From Acidobacteriota bacterium (lineage in GTDB: Bacteria > Acidobacteriota > Vicinamibacteria > Vicinamibacterales > 2-12-FULL-66-21), in contig JAIVJE010000312.1 in assembly GCA_020200195.1 (NCBI GenBank), positions 1 through 8,887 on the forward strand: DNA of 8,887 bases. Direction: 5' to 3'. Position 1 is the first letter of the stretch. The number at the start of each line of letters is the position of its first letter. The notes below the pieces were generated by a model, which was not told the origin of the DNA, searched no databases, and was given only the letters and a program-made list of their open reading frames with translations. Position numbers and translations under genes: made by a program. Of the stretch, positions 1-6,792 are shown piece after piece.

Positions 1-1066
1 CCGCAGGGACGTCATCGCCGGCGATGCCCGTCATGACGACGTCGGCGTACATGCCGAGCCGCAGATCGCCGCGGGGGTTCGGCACCTCGATGCGCACCTT
101 GGCCGTGCGGGTCTGAGGGCTCACTTGTGGGTCGATGTAGCTGACGCGGCCGCGAAGGCTTTGCCCTGGGTACGCCGACGTGGTGGCCGTGGCTTCACTC
201 CCAACGCGAACTCGGGAGAAGTCCTTTTCGTACACGTCCGCGACGACCCACACGGTTGACAGATCCACGGCGGTGAACAGCTTCGTTGCAGGATCCACGT
301 TGCCCCCGACGTTTGCTGTGCGCTCAGTAACCACACCGTCAATGGGTGCGGGCACGCTGATCATTGCGCTCACCTTGCTACCAGAGGTCAAGGCAGCGAG
401 GGTTGAAGATGGCACGCCGAGCAACTCGAGCTGCGATCGCGCGCTCTGCACGGCGGCCGTTTGCGCAGCATGCTCGGCGTGGATGCGCTCGAGCTCCTGA
501 CGGCTGGCCGCACCGATTTCGACGAGCTTTTGCGTTCGCTGCAGTTCACGATCATGGGCGTCCAGCATGGCCCGCGCTGAGACATAGCGCGTCTGCGCCT
601 CCGCGAGCGCAGGACTGTAGATCTGCGCCATCGCCTGGCCGCGCCGAACGCGATCCCCGAGCTCGGCTGATACGCGCGTGATGCGCCCGCCGACCAGCGG
701 CGTCACCGCGATTTGCCGATAGGCATTTGGTTCGACGACTCCTGGCAGGCGAAATCCACCGCCCGTAGACGCGGTCGTGACAGGCGTCACCACGATTCCA
801 GCGCGGTCCACTGCCTCCGGCGAGAGAGGCACGACCACGTCACGTAAAGACGCGGCACTCGGCGCAGAGGGAGCAGCCGCGGCTCCTGGCACGCCTGTCA
901 CACCTGCGGACGCGGCCTCGCCTGTGCCCGTGTGCGACATCTCGTTACGACTCGCTGCAGATGTCCGCATCAGCAGATAGGTCGCGCCAGCGCCAATCAG
1001 CAGCAGAACGATGCCGACGAGTACCGCCATGCCACGAGGCAATATCAGGCGTGATTCACCGGTCAT
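1..1066 (-). CDS. cusB: CusB-type RND efflux periplasmic adaptor (membrane fusion protein), partial
   Basis: This is the periplasmic adaptor that links the inner-membrane pump CusA to the outer-membrane channel CusC. The frame opens at ATG 1066-1064 behind a strong GGAGGT at 1077-1072 and stays open for 355 codons to the left edge, so the C-terminal end is missing. By translation there is a membrane anchor or signal at residues 12-33, then an Ala/Pro-rich linker (about 50-73). A biotinyl-lipoyl half follows near 119-153 (VTPLVGGRITRV...GDRV). A helical hairpin spans about 153-215 (SPALAEAQTRY...SRQELE). The second lipoyl half (APIDGVVTERTANVGGNVD) and beta-barrel (LSTVWVVADVYEKD, then GQSLRGRVSYIDPQVSPQTRT) follow. 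The order is classic for CusB/CzcB. No HMA or YHS metal-binding domain is seen in the N-terminal part. The start overlaps the cusC stop as ATGA, implying translational coupling. The family is secure; the metal is inferred from CusA. Confidence 0.95.
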   Translation of the reverse strand, partial: MTGESRLILPRGMAVLVGIVLLLIGAGATYLLMRTSAASRNEMSHTGTGEAASAGVTGVPGAAAAPSAPSAASLRDVVVPLSPEAVDRAGIVVTPVTTASTGGGFRLPGVVEPNAYRQIAVTPLVGGRITRVSAELGDRVRRGQAMAQIYSPALAEAQTRYVSARAMLDAHDRELQRTQKLVEIGAASRQELERIHAEHAAQTAAVQSARSQLELLGVPSSTLAALTSGSKVSAMISVPAPIDGVVTERTANVGGNVDPATKLFTAVDLSTVWVVADVYEKDFSRVRVGSEATATTSAYPGQSLRGRVSYIDPQVSPQTRTAKVRIEVPNPRGDLRLGMYADVVMTGIAGDDVPA

Positions 1067-1077
1067 CGCACACCTCC
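1063..1077 (-). promoter_or_regulatory. cusC/cusB coupling junction: Shine-Dalgarno plus ATGA overlap
   Basis: Read on the minus strand this is GGAGGTGTGCGATGA. It contains the ribosome binding site of cusB, the last codons of cusC (Gly-Gly-Val-Arg-stop) and the overlapping cusB start codon. It matches the cusA/cusC junction at 2385-2399 at 13 of 15 positions. It fixes the cusB start and implies translational coupling. Confidence 0.85.
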
Positions 1078-2388
1078 AACCGCCCGGTTGAGCGCGGTCC
1101 GCGCTTCGTACGCTTCCCGCAGCGCCGACGTGTGGGCACGCTCCACATCGAGGAACCGCCGCTGCTCCGCCAGCACGTCGAACACGGAGACGCGGCCGAG
1201 TTCGTGGCTTTGGCGAACGACGGTCAGATTCTGCCGCGCTAACGCTTGAGTCCCTCCGCTATATAGTTGCACCGCCTGGCGAGCCCGCTCCTCGCGCACG
1301 CGCGCGGCGGCCAGTTCTGTTTCGGCGGAGAGCCGCGCTGCGTCATAGGCGGCGGCGGCACCGGTCCGTTCCGCACGCGCAGCGGCCACTTCTCCTTGAT
1401 TGCGATTGAGCACGGGAATCGTGACCATCGCGCCGGCTGAGACGTAGTGAAACAGCCCACGCACGAGGGTAAGCCCTCCGTCCGGCGCAAATGCACGTTG
1501 AGGGAAGCCGGCGTCCATGCGCATGTAGTTGGCGACGACGCGCACATCGAAGCGGCCTTCCGCCTCCGATCGCTGGATCTTTGCATCCGCAACATCAACC
1601 CGTGACAACGCCTCGCGCACGTCCGCTCGCTGCTGGATCGCCGTCGTGTCGAGGACTGGCGGCGCCGTAGAGATCTCCCGCTGCACGAGCCCTTCCAGAG
1701 TCTCTCGCACGGCCAACTCCGCATCCGCGCTCATTCCGAGCACCCGCTTCAACTCAAAGACCGCAGCGTCCGACCGTCCGACCTGTAACAGGCGGTCAGA
1801 CTGCAATCGCCGCAGCTCCACGTCGAGCAGGTCGCGCTCGAGCGGCGGGGTCGCCCCTTCATCGACGCGGGACCGCAGTAAGTCGTGCTGCCCTCGTGTG
1901 ATCGCAACGAGTTCGTCAAGAATCTCGAGCTCGCGAATGGCGGCGAGCACCTCTCCATAGCGCGTCCGCACCAGGGCCGCGAGTAGCCGCTTGCGATCTG
2001 CGACAGCCAGGCGAGTGGTCACCACCTCGCGGTCAGCCACCGCAACGCGCCGACTCTTCCTGAAGAGGTCCAGCGGCCATTCGATCGCCACCATCGTTTG
2101 ATTGTCGCTGCCGGCAGGCTCCTCTCGCCGCTCGAACGAGACAGACGGATTCGGCCTGAGCGATGCCTGCAGCCGCATGCCTTCCGCTGCATCCACCTGG
2201 CTGCGCGCCGCACGAAGCGAGGGCTCCTGCTCGAGCGCGCGCGCTATCGCCTGCTCCAGGGAGAGGCCGTTAGCTGGATCGACATATCCGGCCGCGAGCG
2301 GACCAGCTGAGGAAGGCCTCTGAGCCCATACCGGAGCACCGGTCAGAAGCGTCGCAAGGAGCACGCCGAATCGGATTCGCGCCGTCAT
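1063..2388 (-). CDS. cusC: CusC/CzcC-type outer-membrane efflux channel (TolC family)
   Basis: This is the outer-membrane exit duct of the tripartite metal pump, 441 residues. The frame is open further upstream to 2766. ATG 2388-2386 was chosen because it has a perfect AAGGAGG at 2401-2395, overlaps the cusA stop as ATGA, and yields a clean signal peptide (MTARIRFGVLLATLLTGAPVWA, cleaved before Gln-Arg-Pro). Two outer-membrane efflux repeats are visible. The first starts at about residue 40 (GLSLEQAIARALEQEPSLRAA...ASLRPNPSVSFE) and the second at about 250 (RADVREALSRVDVADAKI...GAMVTIPVLNRNQGEVAAARAE). Both contain the long helices typical of TolC proteins, ending near SVFDVLAEQRRFLDVE. There is no cysteine at the cleavage site, so unlike E. 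coli CusC it does not look like a lipoprotein. It lies between the pump and adaptor genes, so the order is A-C-B. Confidence 0.95.
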   Translation of the reverse strand: MTARIRFGVLLATLLTGAPVWAQRPSSAGPLAAGYVDPANGLSLEQAIARALEQEPSLRAARSQVDAAEGMRLQASLRPNPSVSFERREEPAGSDNQTMVAIEWPLDLFRKSRRVAVADREVVTTRLAVADRKRLLAALVRTRYGEVLAAIRELEILDELVAITRGQHDLLRSRVDEGATPPLERDLLDVELRRLQSDRLLQVGRSDAAVFELKRVLGMSADAELAVRETLEGLVQREISTAPPVLDTTAIQQRADVREALSRVDVADAKIQRSEAEGRFDVRVVANYMRMDAGFPQRAFAPDGGLTLVRGLFHYVSAGAMVTIPVLNRNQGEVAAARAERTGAAAAYDAARLSAETELAAARVREERARQAVQLYSGGTQALARQNLTVVRQSHELGRVSVFDVLAEQRRFLDVERAHTSALREAYEARTALNRAVGGVR

Positions 2389-2399
2389 TGCACGCCTCC
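2385..2399 (-). promoter_or_regulatory. cusA/cusC coupling junction: Shine-Dalgarno plus ATGA overlap
   Basis: Minus-strand reading GGAGGCGTGCAATGA. The purine-rich ribosome binding site of cusC is written by the last Glu-Gly-Gly codons of cusA, and the cusC ATG overlaps the cusA TGA. It is nearly identical to the cusC/cusB junction at 1063-1077 and decides the cusC start over the longer open frame. Confidence 0.85.
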
Positions 2400-5300
2400 T
2401 TCGAAGTTCACTGCGCCTTGCCCCGCCGGCCCATCCCATTCGAACGACATTTGCCAGGCGCCGGCCATGCCGAACTCCGCTGTGGCTGCATACCGACCCG
2501 CTACACCAGTCGGCGTGACTTGAAGACCACCCGACATGACCATCCCGGGCATCGGCATGTTGGCGCTGGCGCGCACCGTGCCCACATCCAACAAGGTGAT
2601 GGTGCCCGTTCGTCTGAACTCGATCGTGAACGTGTTGCGCCCCTGACGGAGAGCGCCTGTCGAAGACAACAGCACGACGTCGAGATCGCCGGCACGAACC
2701 GTCTGCACCACACCGGCGGCGCCCGATTCCGTCAGCTCCTGGCCGTTTCGACTTGCAAGCCGCCACATCGCCACTGACGCCAGCAGCAGAAGCGCGACGA
2801 CGCCAAAGACCATCGCCATTCGGCGGTGGGGCACCGGCGCACGCCCAGAGTGCGAGAGCGGCTCATGCTGTAATCCAAGGCGACGCTCTCGAATCCAGAA
2901 GAAGATCACTGGCGTGACGATGAGCACATGCACCAGCGACGACACCATCCCACCGAGCACCGGTGTGGCGAGAGGTTTCATCACCTCCGCGCCAACACGG
3001 GTGCTCCACATAATCGGCAGAAGGCCCGCGACAACTGTCGACACGGTCATCAACTTCGGGCGGAGCCGCAGCAGCGCACCATCCATGACGGCATCTCGGA
3101 GTGCCGCTCTTGTCAGCGCGCCGCCCAGTTCGCGCCGTTTCCGTTCGACCGCTTCGTCCAGGTAGATGACCATCACGACGCCCGTCTGCACCGCGGTACC
3201 GAACAGCGCAACGAAGCCAACCCACACGGCGACTGAGAAGTTGTAGCCGAGCAGCCACAGCAGGTACACCCCGCCCGTCAACGCGAATGGCACAGCGAGC
3301 AGCACATGAGCGGCTTCGAGGACGGAGTGATACGTGAAGTACAGAAGAACGAAAATCACCAGCAGCACCAGGGGAAGTACGATCTGCAGTCGGGCCCGTG
3401 CGCGCTCCTGGTTTTCCCAGCGGCCGCTCCAGCCTACGTAGTAGCCAGCCGGCAGTGCCACGTCCCGGGCGACCGTCGCGCGCGCGTCCTCGACGAACCC
3501 TCCGACGTCCCGTCCCTGCACGTTCAGGAGCACAGTTGCGAGCAGCAGGCCATTTTCGGACGAGATCATGGCGGGACCACGGGCATGATCGATTCGGGCC
3601 AGTTGCGCCAGCGGAATCTGGGCGCCGTTCGGAGCGGCCACGAGCACAGAGCCGAGAGCCTGCGGATCGGCGCGGAACTGGGGCGCGTAGCGAACTCGCA
3701 CGGGAAAGCGCTGACGCCCCTCTATCGTCATAGTGAGCGTGGTCTCGCCGACCGCCGTTTCGATGACTTGCTGGATGTCCCCGACGCGAATGCCGTATCG
3801 CGCGGCGGCAGCACGATCAACCTCGATGTTGAGGTATTGACCGCTCGTCACCTGCTCGGGATAGACGTTGCTGGCACCGGGTACGCGTCGGACAATGTCC
3901 GCGATCTTCCGTGCCAGCTCCTCGAGCACGGCGAGATCCGTGCCGAAGATCTTGACTCCCACTTCAGAGCGGATGCCTGTCGTCAGCATGTCGATCCGGT
4001 TGATGATTGGCATCGTCCAGATGTTTGATACGCCGGGCAGCTGCACCGCGCGGCCCATCTCGGCACGCAGACGGTCAAGCGTCGTGCCGGGCCGCCATTG
4101 ATCCTTGGGCTTCAGGTGGACGATCGTTTCCGTCATGTTCAGCGGCGCAGGATCGGTAGAGGTGTCCGCTCGAGCGACCTTGGCAACCACGTATTCGACT
4201 TCCGGGAACTTCATCAACGCAGCGTTTTGGCGCGTGGCAATCTCTGTGTTCTCCTCCAGGGAGATGCTGGGATCCGCAATCGGCATGAACATCAGGTCAC
4301 CCTCGTTCAGGGCTGGCATGAACTCGCTGCCGATGCCGCGAGCAACCAGCAACGCGCCAAGAAAGAGGACGGCGGCAGCCGTGATCGTGAGGACGCGGTG
4401 TGCCAGCGCACTTCGCAGGATCGGTTGGTAAACGCTGCGCAATGCGCGCATGAGGGGATTGGCCTCCTCGGCGTGGAACTTCCCGCCAAGCAGGAGCGTG
4501 CAGAGGACGGGAACAAGCGTCACTGAGATCACCGTCGCGGCGAGGACTGCAAAGGTCTTCGTGAACGCGAGGGGATGAAACAGCTTGCCTTCCTGGCCGG
4601 TCAACGCAAACACCGGGATGAAGGCGAGGAGGATGATCGCCATCGAGAAGAAGACCGGGCGGCCGACCAGCCGGGTCGAGTCGCGGACGGTCTCCCAGAC
4701 CCGGTGACGATCGCGAGGGTCCACTCCACGCTGCTCGACGTAGCGGAACGCGTTCTCCGTCACGACGATGCCCGCATCGACGAGGACGCCGATCGCGATC
4801 GCGATGCCGGCGAGGCTCATGATGTTGGACGAAATGCCGGCGTAGTACATGCCCAGGAAGGACATGAGGACAGCCAGGGGCAGCGGGATGGTGACAATCA
4901 GAATCGACCGGAAGTGCATCAGAAACACGACGTGCGCAAGCGTTACGAGGGCGATCTCTTCGAGGAGCGCCGTGCGCAGCGTGTCGACCGCCTGCTCAAT
5001 GAGATCCGACCGGTCGTAGAACGGCACGATCGTGACGCCCTGCGGGAGTCCGGGCGCAATCTGAGCGATGCGTGCCTTCACAGCGTCAATCACGTCCTTC
5101 GTGTTGACACCGGTCCGCGCGACCACCACGCCACCGACCGCCTCGTTGGTCCCCTTTACGAGCGACGCCACACGGAACGCGTTGCCGACCTGCACGTCGG
5201 CAACCTGCTCCACATACACCGGCACGCCATTGGAGGCGCCGACGACGATCTGCTTCACATCGTCAACGGACTCGATCAGCCCGACGCCGCGAACGATCAG

Positions 5301-5978
5301 CCACGCGCCGTTGGATTCGAGGACGTTGCCTCCGACGTTCAGATTGCTCTCGCGGACGGCAGAAACGACTGCACTCAGAGGCAGGTTGTAGGTGCGGAGG
5401 CGGTTTGGGTCGACGTCAATCTGATACTGCTGGACGTGACCGCCGACCGATGCGACTTCCGCGACGCCGGGCACGGCATTGAGCTGGTACCGAACGAACC
5501 AATCCTGCAGGGTGCGCAGCTCGCGAAGCGAATGGGTCGGACTCTCGACGGTGTACCAGAACACGTGACCGACACCTGTCGCATCTGGCCCGAGCGTTGG
5601 GGTCACGCCTGCCGGCAGGCTCTTCGCGACCAGACTCATTCGTTCCAGCACGCGGGTTCGGGCGAAGTACAGCCCCACGTCATCCTCGAAGACGATGTAA
5701 ATCATCGAAAACCCGAACGCCGATTGAGAGCGAACGACCCGGACGCCCGCGAGCCCCTGCAGGTTGGTCGTGAGCGGGTAGGTGACCTGGTCTTCGACCT
5801 CCTGCGGGCTGTGGCCAGGCCAGTCGGTGAACACGATGACCTGGTTGTCGGACAGGTCGGGGATGGCGTCGATCGGAGTTGCGGTGATTGCCCACCACCC
5901 CCATCCGGCGAGCGCGAGGTACAGCGCGATAACGATGAACCGATTGCGAAGTGCGACGTCGATAAGTCGATTGACCAT
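2385..5978 (-). CDS. cusA: CusA-type Cu(I)/Ag(I) RND efflux pump with extra C-terminal helix and YtkA/FixH-like domain
   Basis: This is the proton-driven inner-membrane pump of the HME-RND family, 1197 residues from ATG 5978; E. coli CusA has about 1047. The start matches the family N-terminus (MVNRLIDVALRNRF); the ribosome binding site is poor, and the frame is open upstream to GTG 6053. TM1 is about 14-31. The TM4 segment GIAIAIGVLVDAGIVVTENA carries the proton-relay Asp401. Met565, Met615 and Met664 (DLMFMP, PLNMTET, RIDMLTTG) align with the three copper-binding methionines of E. coli CusA (573, 623, 672), so Cu(I)/Ag(I) is favoured over Zn/Co. RND homology ends near residue 1035. A basic linker, a thirteenth helix (1054-1073) and a beta-rich domain (about 1090-1197) follow, with NMPMPGMVM at 1140-1148 and a G-R-Y...A-G-A-W-Q-M-S-F pattern typical of YtkA/FixH-like proteins. 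The reading frame is continuous, so this is a true fusion. Topology puts the domain in the periplasm. Confidence 0.96.
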   Translation of the reverse strand: MVNRLIDVALRNRFIVIALYLALAGWGWWAITATPIDAIPDLSDNQVIVFTDWPGHSPQEVEDQVTYPLTTNLQGLAGVRVVRSQSAFGFSMIYIVFEDDVGLYFARTRVLERMSLVAKSLPAGVTPTLGPDATGVGHVFWYTVESPTHSLRELRTLQDWFVRYQLNAVPGVAEVASVGGHVQQYQIDVDPNRLRTYNLPLSAVVSAVRESNLNVGGNVLESNGAWLIVRGVGLIESVDDVKQIVVGASNGVPVYVEQVADVQVGNAFRVASLVKGTNEAVGGVVVARTGVNTKDVIDAVKARIAQIAPGLPQGVTIVPFYDRSDLIEQAVDTLRTALLEEIALVTLAHVVFLMHFRSILIVTIPLPLAVLMSFLGMYYAGISSNIMSLAGIAIAIGVLVDAGIVVTENAFRYVEQRGVDPRDRHRVWETVRDSTRLVGRPVFFSMAIILLAFIPVFALTGQEGKLFHPLAFTKTFAVLAATVISVTLVPVLCTLLLGGKFHAEEANPLMRALRSVYQPILRSALAHRVLTITAAAVLFLGALLVARGIGSEFMPALNEGDLMFMPIADPSISLEENTEIATRQNAALMKFPEVEYVVAKVARADTSTDPAPLNMTETIVHLKPKDQWRPGTTLDRLRAEMGRAVQLPGVSNIWTMPIINRIDMLTTGIRSEVGVKIFGTDLAVLEELARKIADIVRRVPGASNVYPEQVTSGQYLNIEVDRAAAARYGIRVGDIQQVIETAVGETTLTMTIEGRQRFPVRVRYAPQFRADPQALGSVLVAAPNGAQIPLAQLARIDHARGPAMISSENGLLLATVLLNVQGRDVGGFVEDARATVARDVALPAGYYVGWSGRWENQERARARLQIVLPLVLLVIFVLLYFTYHSVLEAAHVLLAVPFALTGGVYLLWLLGYNFSVAVWVGFVALFGTAVQTGVVMVIYLDEAVERKRRELGGALTRAALRDAVMDGALLRLRPKLMTVSTVVAGLLPIMWSTRVGAEVMKPLATPVLGGMVSSLVHVLIVTPVIFFWIRERRLGLQHEPLSHSGRAPVPHRRMAMVFGVVALLLLASVAMWRLASRNGQELTESGAAGVVQTVRAGDLDVVLLSSTGALRQGRNTFTIEFRRTGTITLLDVGTVRASANMPMPGMVMSGGLQVTPTGVAGRYAATAEFGMAGAWQMSFEWDGPAGQGAVNFEGGVQ

Positions 5979-5997
5979 GCTTGGACACTCGTCACGG

Positions 5998-6015
5998 GTA
6001 CGCGCGTGCGCGTAC
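5998..6015 (-). other. 7-bp stem-loop in the cusA leader
   Basis: A perfect inverted repeat GTACGCG-(4 nt)-CGCGTAC lies 19 nt before the cusA start and after the small Cys-rich gene. It is not followed by a T-run, so it does not look like an intrinsic terminator. It could be an mRNA processing or translation-control hairpin, since the cusA ribosome binding site is weak. Function is not shown by the sequence. Confidence 0.45.
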
Positions 6016-6068
6016 GTCTTCAGCGCCCGGACACTCGGTCCGAGCAGACACACGACGACTGTCGTGGG

Positions 6069-6473
6069 TTAAACGAGGAAGACCGAAAGGAGGAGGTGCG
6101 TGGGTACGCGAGCCGGTGTTATGGGCATCGACGCACGCCAGATGTCCGCGTGAGCTTCCGGTCGTGGAATCAACACGGGAACCGGGCTGATCACGACCGC
6201 GAGCGTGACGGAGAACGCAAGGTTGGATGGTGAAGGCGCAGAATCGTCCCGCTCAGACGAGGCGCAGCAACTGTCCGCTTCGGCCTGGCTGACGACCCGT
6301 TTCGAGCCGTCGCGTGCGGAGTCCGAGTTGTGCATCGGACACGGCCCTTCGTCCGAGCAGCAAGCCATCCGTGCTTCAGCGGTGGGCATCCAGCCTGCGC
6401 AGACGCCGGCCTGCCCCGCGACAAGCGCGAGGGCCAAGGACACAGCTGAGAGCCGCCGGCTGAAGTTCAGCAC
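6069..6473 (-). CDS. Small exported Cys/Met/His-containing protein, possible copper-binding accessory
   Basis: I do not recognise a named family. The frame is open from GTG 6560, but the upstream part looks non-coding and has no ribosome binding site. GTG 6473 gives 134 residues with a plausible signal sequence (RRLSAVSLALALVAGQAGVCAG), though AGAAGG sits almost on top of that codon, so the start is uncertain. After the signal come a Cys-Cys pair (38-39), Cys-Pro-Met-His (45-48) and a second Cys-Cys pair (69-70), all soft-metal ligands. A second hydrophobic stretch (about 84-102) and a C-terminus ending THLLLSVFLV follow. It ends 90 bp before cusA on the same strand and is probably co-transcribed. 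Context and ligands suggest a periplasmic or membrane-anchored copper carrier or sensor. This is inference, and a non-metal role is possible. Confidence 0.7.
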   Translation of the reverse strand: MLNFSRRLSAVSLALALVAGQAGVCAGWMPTAEARMACCSDEGPCPMHNSDSARDGSKRVVSQAEADSCCASSERDDSAPSPSNLAFSVTLAVVISPVPVLIPRPEAHADIWRASMPITPARVPTHLLLSVFLV

Positions 6474-6479
6474 CCTTCT

Positions 6480-6508
6480 AGCATGCTGGAGCGTTGTCGG
6501 GGTGTCAA
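6480..6508 (-). promoter_or_regulatory. Possible sigma-70-type promoter upstream of the Cys-rich gene and cusACB
   Basis: The minus strand has a perfect TTGACA (6508-6503), then 17 nt, then CATGCT (6485-6480), a weak 3-of-6 match to the -10 consensus. Transcription would begin close to GTG 6473, leaving almost no leader. A TTGACA can occur by chance, so this is tentative. Confidence 0.25.
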
Positions 6509-6669
6509 ATCCTGCCGAAATGCCGGGACTTGCGCTTTCGCCTGGCCGTCGCAGGGGCACTCAGGCGGTGGACGTGTCGCACTCAAGGAGATGGTCGATC
6601 CCTTGGGCCGATGCTGTGGAGCCCGGTAAGTCGATGGTTTTTCAGGTCGCTGTCGCTTGCGGCGCTGAT

Positions 6670-6717
6670 CACGTTTCGATTTCGCGGTCGCGCCAAGAAC
6701 GAGGCTATCGAAACGTG
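6670..6717. repeat. 11-bp perfect inverted repeat in the intergenic region
   Basis: CACGTTTCGAT at 6670-6680 is repeated as its exact reverse complement ATCGAAACGTG at 6707-6717, with 26 nt between. It is the longest perfect inverted repeat I found outside genes. There is no T-run on either side. It could be a two-site operator for a dimeric regulator, a structured RNA leader, or a remnant of a mobile element end. Confidence 0.55.
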
Positions 6718-6792
6718 GATCGGTGTCCGGGCGTATCGTCAGCTCATTGTCGAGGCGGCTGGGCACAGGAGTTAAGTCTGACCCTCGGGTCC

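Larger units (their letters stand above)
6474..6792. other. 319-bp intergenic region, likely promoter region of the cus operon
   Basis: No convincing gene is seen on either strand; the open frames crossing it read as low-complexity Arg/Pro/Ser-rich protein with no recognisable motif. It holds an 11-bp inverted repeat (6670-6717) and a TTGACA-type -35 candidate (6508-6503). As the largest gap between genes in the window, it is the best place for the start of the small protein-cusA-cusC-cusB transcript. Confidence 0.5.

Noticed and set aside
2389..2766. Upstream extension of the cusC frame by 126 codons.
   Set aside because: It overlaps the coding C-terminal domain of cusA, is Arg/Ser-rich with no homology, and the internal ATG 2388 has a perfect ribosome binding site and signal peptide.
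2757..2819. Methionine codons at 2819 and 2813 as the start of a separate YtkA-like gene.
   Set aside because: No ribosome binding site precedes them and the frame runs unbroken from the pump, so a fusion is simpler.
4788..4810. Repeated GCGATCGC-like bases in cusA resembling a DNA repeat.
   Set aside because: They encode the conserved Ala-Ile-Ala-Ile-Gly stretch of TM4, so protein sequence and codon bias explain them.
4575..6233. A 552-codon open frame on the plus strand antisense to cusA, very rich in Arg, Asp and His.
   Set aside because: It lies opposite a certain gene, has biased low-complexity composition with no domain, and is the usual antisense shadow of GC-rich coding sequence.
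6780..6791. Small hairpin GACCC-TC-GGGTC just after the DUF2269-like stop, as a terminator.
   Set aside because: The two-base loop is too tight, the stem is short and no T-run follows on the minus strand.
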